From NCBI RefSeq assembly GCF_022662305.1, contig NZ_JAKNQH010000011.1:22396-86395 (forward strand): DNA of 64,000 bases, in the 5' to 3' direction. Of this stretch, positions 62,938 through 64,000 are shown one piece after another. The stretch's first letter is position 1. The number at the start of each line of letters is the position of its first letter. Under the pieces are notes generated by a model that was not told the origin of the DNA, made no database searches, and was given only the letters and a program-made list of their open reading frames with translations. The DNA is from Sphingomonas sp. BAUL-RG-20F-R05-02. Lineage in GTDB: Bacteria > Pseudomonadota > Alphaproteobacteria > Sphingomonadales > Sphingomonadaceae. A program made the position numbers and the translations under genes.

Positions 62938-63516
62938 TCACCGCGTCAGCTCTACGTTCAAAATACCTTCGATCGCAGGCAGCATCGCCTCGACCACAGC
63001 AGCGATTGCCTTGCCGTTCGGATGCACCCGGTCGGCAAGTACCATGTCTCGATGACCTAGCACACCGGCGGGAAAGAACGGCCAAGTCGTTGCACCATGG
63101 AGCTTGGCCAGAGCTTGCTGAATGTCTGCGTAAGGGCCTGCCCTCTGCGCGAGCAGCGGCGGAGGCACGACGGTTGTGAGCAGCACCGGGACGCCGCAGC
63201 GGCCAAACTCAACGAGGATCGCCTCGAGGTTCGCCAGCGTGGACGACGGCGGCACCTCTCGGAGCACGTCGTTGGGTCCGAGCTGGACGATCGCGAGGTC
63301 GGGACGGACTAGCAGGCGCGCGAGCACGCGAGGTAGCCTCCGCAACGCGTCGGCGGTGGTGTTTCCAGCGACACCCGCGTTGATCACCCGTGCGCCGGGA
63401 TGTGCGGCGCTCAGAAAATGCTCCAGTTGAGCGGCAAAGCCGTCGGCGGTGGCTAGACCGTAACCGGCGACCAGGCTGTCGCCGAACGCGAGGATGAGCG
63501 GGGCTGATGCGGTCAT
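62938..63516 (-). CDS. SGNH/GDSL-type arylesterase (TesA-like)
   Basis: This 192-residue SGNH hydrolase has block I LAFGDSLVAGYGL with the nucleophile Ser, the Gly in INAGVAGNTTADAL, block III QLGPNDVLREV with Asn, and block V ADRVHPNGKAI with the Asp-His pair. All four catalytic blocks are present. There is no clear signal peptide when started at the ATG at 63516; an upstream in-frame ATG at 63549 adds 11 residues without making one. It is probably a cytoplasmic or periplasmic esterase/lysophospholipase. It is convergent with rtcR, 155 bases away, with no clear terminator between. Confidence 0.87.
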   Translation of the reverse strand: MTASAPLILAFGDSLVAGYGLATADGFAAQLEHFLSAAHPGARVINAGVAGNTTADALRRLPRVLARLLVRPDLAIVQLGPNDVLREVPPSSTLANLEAILVEFGRCGVPVLLTTVVPPPLLAQRAGPYADIQQALAKLHGATTWPFFPAGVLGHRDMVLADRVHPNGKAIAAVVEAMLPAIEGILNVELTR

Positions 63517-63625
63517 GGAACACCGCAAAGATAGGTATTGCCGGGTCACTTTGTAGCGATGCCGCGTCGCATTGGTGCCGATGCCGGCGCCACGCGTTCA
63601 GTTATCCCGTACAATGGAGACATCG

Positions 63626-63856
63626 ATGACCGACGAGACCGCCGTCCAAGCCCGCCGCCGCGAAATTGCGATGGAGCACGTCCTGTTCAAGCTGGCCGAA
63701 TACGTTGAGGCGAAGCATCCTGGCCTGCTTGATCATATCGAAAGCAGCCTCGACCATCTGGGAGACCCGGCGAAGGACGAAAGCAAGGACGACGAGGCGG
63801 TGCGCGACATTGCACGAAAGCTGATTGCCAGTGCACGAAGTGAGGGCGCCGCCTGA
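63626..63856 (+). CDS. Small charged hypothetical protein
   Basis: The product is a 76-residue, strongly charged, helical protein (ARRREIAMEHVLFKLAEYV, then a DESKDDEAVRDIARKL end) without signal peptide or known motif. The ATG at 63626 has GGAG 6-7 bases upstream; an ATG four codons earlier is less likely. It starts 110 bases from the divergent esterase gene. I do not recognise the family. 63857-64000 holds nothing I can support. Confidence 0.55.
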   Translation: MTDETAVQARRREIAMEHVLFKLAEYVEAKHPGLLDHIESSLDHLGDPAKDESKDDEAVRDIARKLIASARSEGAA

Positions 63857-64000
63857 GCACCCTGCTGCCCTCTGGACGGAAGCAGACGACGCCTCCACCG
63901 CGCGACGGAAAGGTTGCATGTGGACATATAGCGGCACGCGGTCGTCACTCGCACCATCATGGACGGCGCCGTCCGACGGAGGCGCCTTCTATCTAGTCAT

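Overview
The window looks like a chromosomal segment of a Sphingomonas-like alphaproteobacterium. It is GC-rich, has three TonB-dependent receptors, and carries a sphingomonad-type housekeeping set (gltD/gltB, uppP, ftsK, lolA, queG, mutS, glnD, maeB). Genus level is an inference from gene content and protein character; no database was searched.

Layout. Positions 1-1771 hold the 5' part of a tyrosine integrase next to a tRNA-Leu(CAG) gene, so the left edge is the end of an integrated element that lies outside the window. About 2.0-41.7 kb is ordinary core chromosome. In order it holds an epimerase-like protein, uppP, gltD-DUF2059-gltB, a GST, csaA, a TonB receptor, tRNA-Lys, folK, a family 5 uracil-DNA glycosylase, a carbamoylputrescine amidase, xthA-ribA-EcsC, lolA, ftsK, a UbiH-family hydroxylase, a TPR protein with a small membrane protein, queG, an ABC exporter, msrB, a CHAP protein, maeB, an HxlR regulator with its SDR, mutS, glnD and a hydrolase.

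About 41.7-58.5 kb is accessory and partly decayed. It holds a chimeric scar containing the C-terminal third of an error-prone polymerase (dnaE2) and a frameshifted small gene. A TetR/Rieske oxygenase/MFS cluster and a TonB receptor coupled to a phosphodiesterase follow. Next come remnants of three genes: one with an in-frame TAG, a non-specific nuclease fragment, and a Pit phosphate transporter with a nonsense codon and no C-terminus. The stretch ends with an intact TonB receptor, DUF218 protein and S1/P1-type nuclease cassette that looks like nucleic-acid or phosphate scavenging.

About 58.6-62.8 kb is an RNA-repair module: rtcB-rtcA facing the sigma-54 activator rtcR. The intergenic region has a strong -24/-12 promoter and a perfect palindrome where an enhancer-binding protein would sit. 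An SGNH esterase and a small hypothetical protein close the window.

The least expected signals are non-coding. A perfect FNR/FixK box (TTGAT-N4-ATCAA) overlaps the stop codon of the amidase gene. It lies about 41 bases upstream of a predicted small RNA of about 97 nt with a CU-rich single-stranded stretch and a U9 terminator (15389-15485). A second signal is a twin-hairpin leader before gltD made of four mutually complementary copies of one stem sequence. I saw no CRISPR array and no intact insertion sequence.
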